Below are positions 62,623-64,000 of a DNA stretch of 64,000 nucleotides, piece by piece (position 1 is the first letter of the stretch; each line of letters opens with the position of its first letter). A program made the translations under genes and the position numbers. Source of the DNA: Malikia sp. (GTDB taxonomy: Bacteria > Pseudomonadota > Gammaproteobacteria > Burkholderiales > Burkholderiaceae_C); NCBI RefSeq assembly GCF_028687635.1, contig NZ_JAQTZS010000013.1:1-64000 (forward strand). Direction: 5' to 3'. The notes under the pieces were generated by a model that was given only the letters and a program-made list of their open reading frames with translations, had not been told where the DNA came from and did no database searches.

Positions 62623-63978
62623 ATGAAAAACCGATTCCATCGCCTACTGCACCTGACCGCGCTGGCAGCAGCCGTCGGCCTGGCTTCGGTCGGCGCGCAG
62701 GCGCAGACCAAGGCCCCCAGCGAGCAGTATTTCCCGCTGCAAAGCTACCGCGTCGGCCCCTATGCCGCCGGCGGCACCGGCTTCTTCGGTGGCTTCATCG
62801 ACTACCTGCAGCTCGTCAACCAGCGCGATGGCGGCGTGGGCGGCGTCAAGTTCAGCTGGAGCGAATGCGAGACCGAATACGTGGTCGAGAAGGGCGTCGA
62901 GTGCTACGAGCGCCTCAAGAAGGGCCTCAACGGCGCCCCCGCTGCCGCCACCAACCCGCTGTCGGTCGGCATCGCCTACGCGACGCTGGAGCGTTCGACC
63001 GCGGACAAGCTGCCGCTGATCACGATCAACCATGGCCGCACCGATTCGACCGACGGCCGCGTCTTCCCCTATGTCTTCCCGCTGCAGCTCAACCCCTACA
63101 GCGAGGTGTCCGCGATCGTCAACTACATCGGCCAGCAAAGCGGCGGCCTCGACCAGCTCAAGGGCAAGAAGATCGTCACGCTCTACCACGGCTCGCCCTA
63201 CGGCAAGGAAACCATCCCGGTGCTGGACATCCTGGCCAGGAAGTACGGCTTCCAGGTCCAGCATGTCGAGGTGCCGCACCCTGGCAACGAGCAGCAGTCG
63301 CAGTGGCTGACCATCCGCAAGGAAAAACCCGACTGGGTGATCCTGCGCGGCTGGGGCGTGATGAACCCGGTGGCGCTCAAGAACGCGCAGAAGGTGGGCT
63401 TCCCGGCCAACAAGGTGATCGGCAACATCTGGAGCAACTCCGAGGATGATGCCGCGCCGGCCGGCGACGCCGCCAAGGGCTATATCTCGATCACCACCCA
63501 CCCGTCCGGCACCGAATTCCCGGTGCTCAAGGACATCAGGAAGCACGTGGTCGATGCCGGCAAGGGCAACCTGGCCGATCCGAAACGCTTCGGCAATGTC
63601 TACTACAACCTCGGCGTGGTCAACGGCATCCTCAACGTCGAGGCGGTGCGCGTCGCGCAGGCGAAGTTCGGCAAGCGCGCGCTGAGCGGCGAGGAAGTGC
63701 GCTGGGGCTTCGAGAACATCCACATCGACGATGCCCGCCTCAAGCAGCTCGGCGCCAGCGGCCTGCTGCAGAAGCTAAAGCTCAGCTGCGCCGACCACGA
63801 AGGCGGCGGCGCGGTGCGCTTCCAGCAATGGGATGGCAAGGGCTGGAAACTGATCAGCGACTGGGTGCAGGCCGATCGCGCGCTGCTGCGCCCGATCATC
63901 GAGGAGTCTTCCGCCAAGTACGCCAAGGAAAAGGGCATCACCCCGCGCGACTGCGCCAAGGAATTGGCGGCCAGGTAA
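62623..63978 (+). CDS. Periplasmic substrate-binding protein (LivK superfamily)
   Basis: The protein has 451 aa from the ATG at 62623 (AGGAGTGA upstream). The frame runs open back through livM, but that part is a shadow. A Sec signal lies at 1-28 (LLHLTALAAAVGLASVGAQAQ). It shows the type I periplasmic fold: QRDGGVGGVKFSWSECETEY with disulfide-type Cys pair, KKIVTLYHGSPYGKETIPVLDILARKYGF, and ILRGWGVMNPVALKNAQKVGF. It belongs to a subgroup larger than LivK. The position after sfnG suggests a dimethylsulfone/sulfonate-type ligand (inference). Confidence 0.9.
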   Translation: MKNRFHRLLHLTALAAAVGLASVGAQAQTKAPSEQYFPLQSYRVGPYAAGGTGFFGGFIDYLQLVNQRDGGVGGVKFSWSECETEYVVEKGVECYERLKKGLNGAPAAATNPLSVGIAYATLERSTADKLPLITINHGRTDSTDGRVFPYVFPLQLNPYSEVSAIVNYIGQQSGGLDQLKGKKIVTLYHGSPYGKETIPVLDILARKYGFQVQHVEVPHPGNEQQSQWLTIRKEKPDWVILRGWGVMNPVALKNAQKVGFPANKVIGNIWSNSEDDAAPAGDAAKGYISITTHPSGTEFPVLKDIRKHVVDAGKGNLADPKRFGNVYYNLGVVNGILNVEAVRVAQAKFGKRALSGEEVRWGFENIHIDDARLKQLGASGLLQKLKLSCADHEGGGAVRFQQWDGKGWKLISDWVQADRALLRPIIEESSAKYAKEKGITPRDCAKELAAR

Positions 63979-63995
63979 TGCCCGGGAGCCCTGCC

Positions 63996-64000
63996 ATGCG
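63996..64000 (+). CDS. Possible start of the next transporter gene
   Basis: ATG at 63996-63998, 17 bp after the binding-protein stop, has GGGAG at about 8-nt spacing. A LivF-like second ATPase is missing from the operon and would be expected here, but only five bases are visible, so identity is unknown. Confidence 0.3.

Overview
The window is about 64 kb of high-G+C, gene-dense chromosomal DNA. It looks like a betaproteobacterium of the order Burkholderiales, plausibly near Leptothrix, Sphaerotilus or Rubrivivax. This is inferred from the dusB-fis-purH order, a DUF3579 gene beside argD, strongly GC-biased codons and sulfur-scavenging genes; no rRNA or tRNA is present to confirm it. No prophage, CRISPR array or origin was seen.

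Layout. 1-15.4 kb: end of rpsT with its terminator, a zinc-ribbon/TPR membrane protein, DUF3579, argD-argF, an rRNA-type methyltransferase, a cysteine-cluster protein, kynB, a chemoreceptor, a PRPP-synthetase-like gene overlapping an AMP/thymidine phosphorylase-like gene, an FAD monooxygenase, an SppA-like peptidase, and maf plus an RsmI-like methyltransferase. 15.4-19.2 kb: a lower-GC islet with a PEP-CTERM-like surface protein and a SurA/EpsD-like membrane protein, bracketed by two copies of an undescribed stem-loop repeat. 19.2-30.6 kb: purH, fis, dusB; a two-gene phosphorelay (HTH-receiver plus Hpt); ettA; rhlE; an L,D-transpeptidase and a DUF882 protein. 30.6-38.3 kb: an operon of acetate-CoA ligase, a fused 2-oxoacid dehydrogenase E1, E2 and an acyl carrier protein that runs into the transpeptidase gene; then a QseBC-like two-component system preceded by a tiny signal-peptide-like ORF. 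38.3-45.4 kb: gloA, serS, ispH-fkpB, radC, a CZB-type chemoreceptor and an Smr protein. 45.4-48.6 kb: two different TnpB-type elements without a TnpA, the second inserted in a DUF4382 lipoprotein gene. 48.8-64 kb: a sulfur-acquisition region.

Sulfur region. The sulfate importer (sbp-cysT-cysW-cysA) and an ssu-type sulfonate importer (ssuA-C-B-E, without ssuD) lie on the minus strand. Divergent from ssu are an msuE-like flavin reductase, the dimethylsulfone monooxygenase sfnG and a branched-chain-type ABC transporter (G, H, M, K). The shared 247-bp promoter region has several inverted repeats, and the ssu operon appears to start with two very small genes. Together these fit a sulfate-starvation programme that imports organosulfur compounds and desulfonates them with FMNH2.
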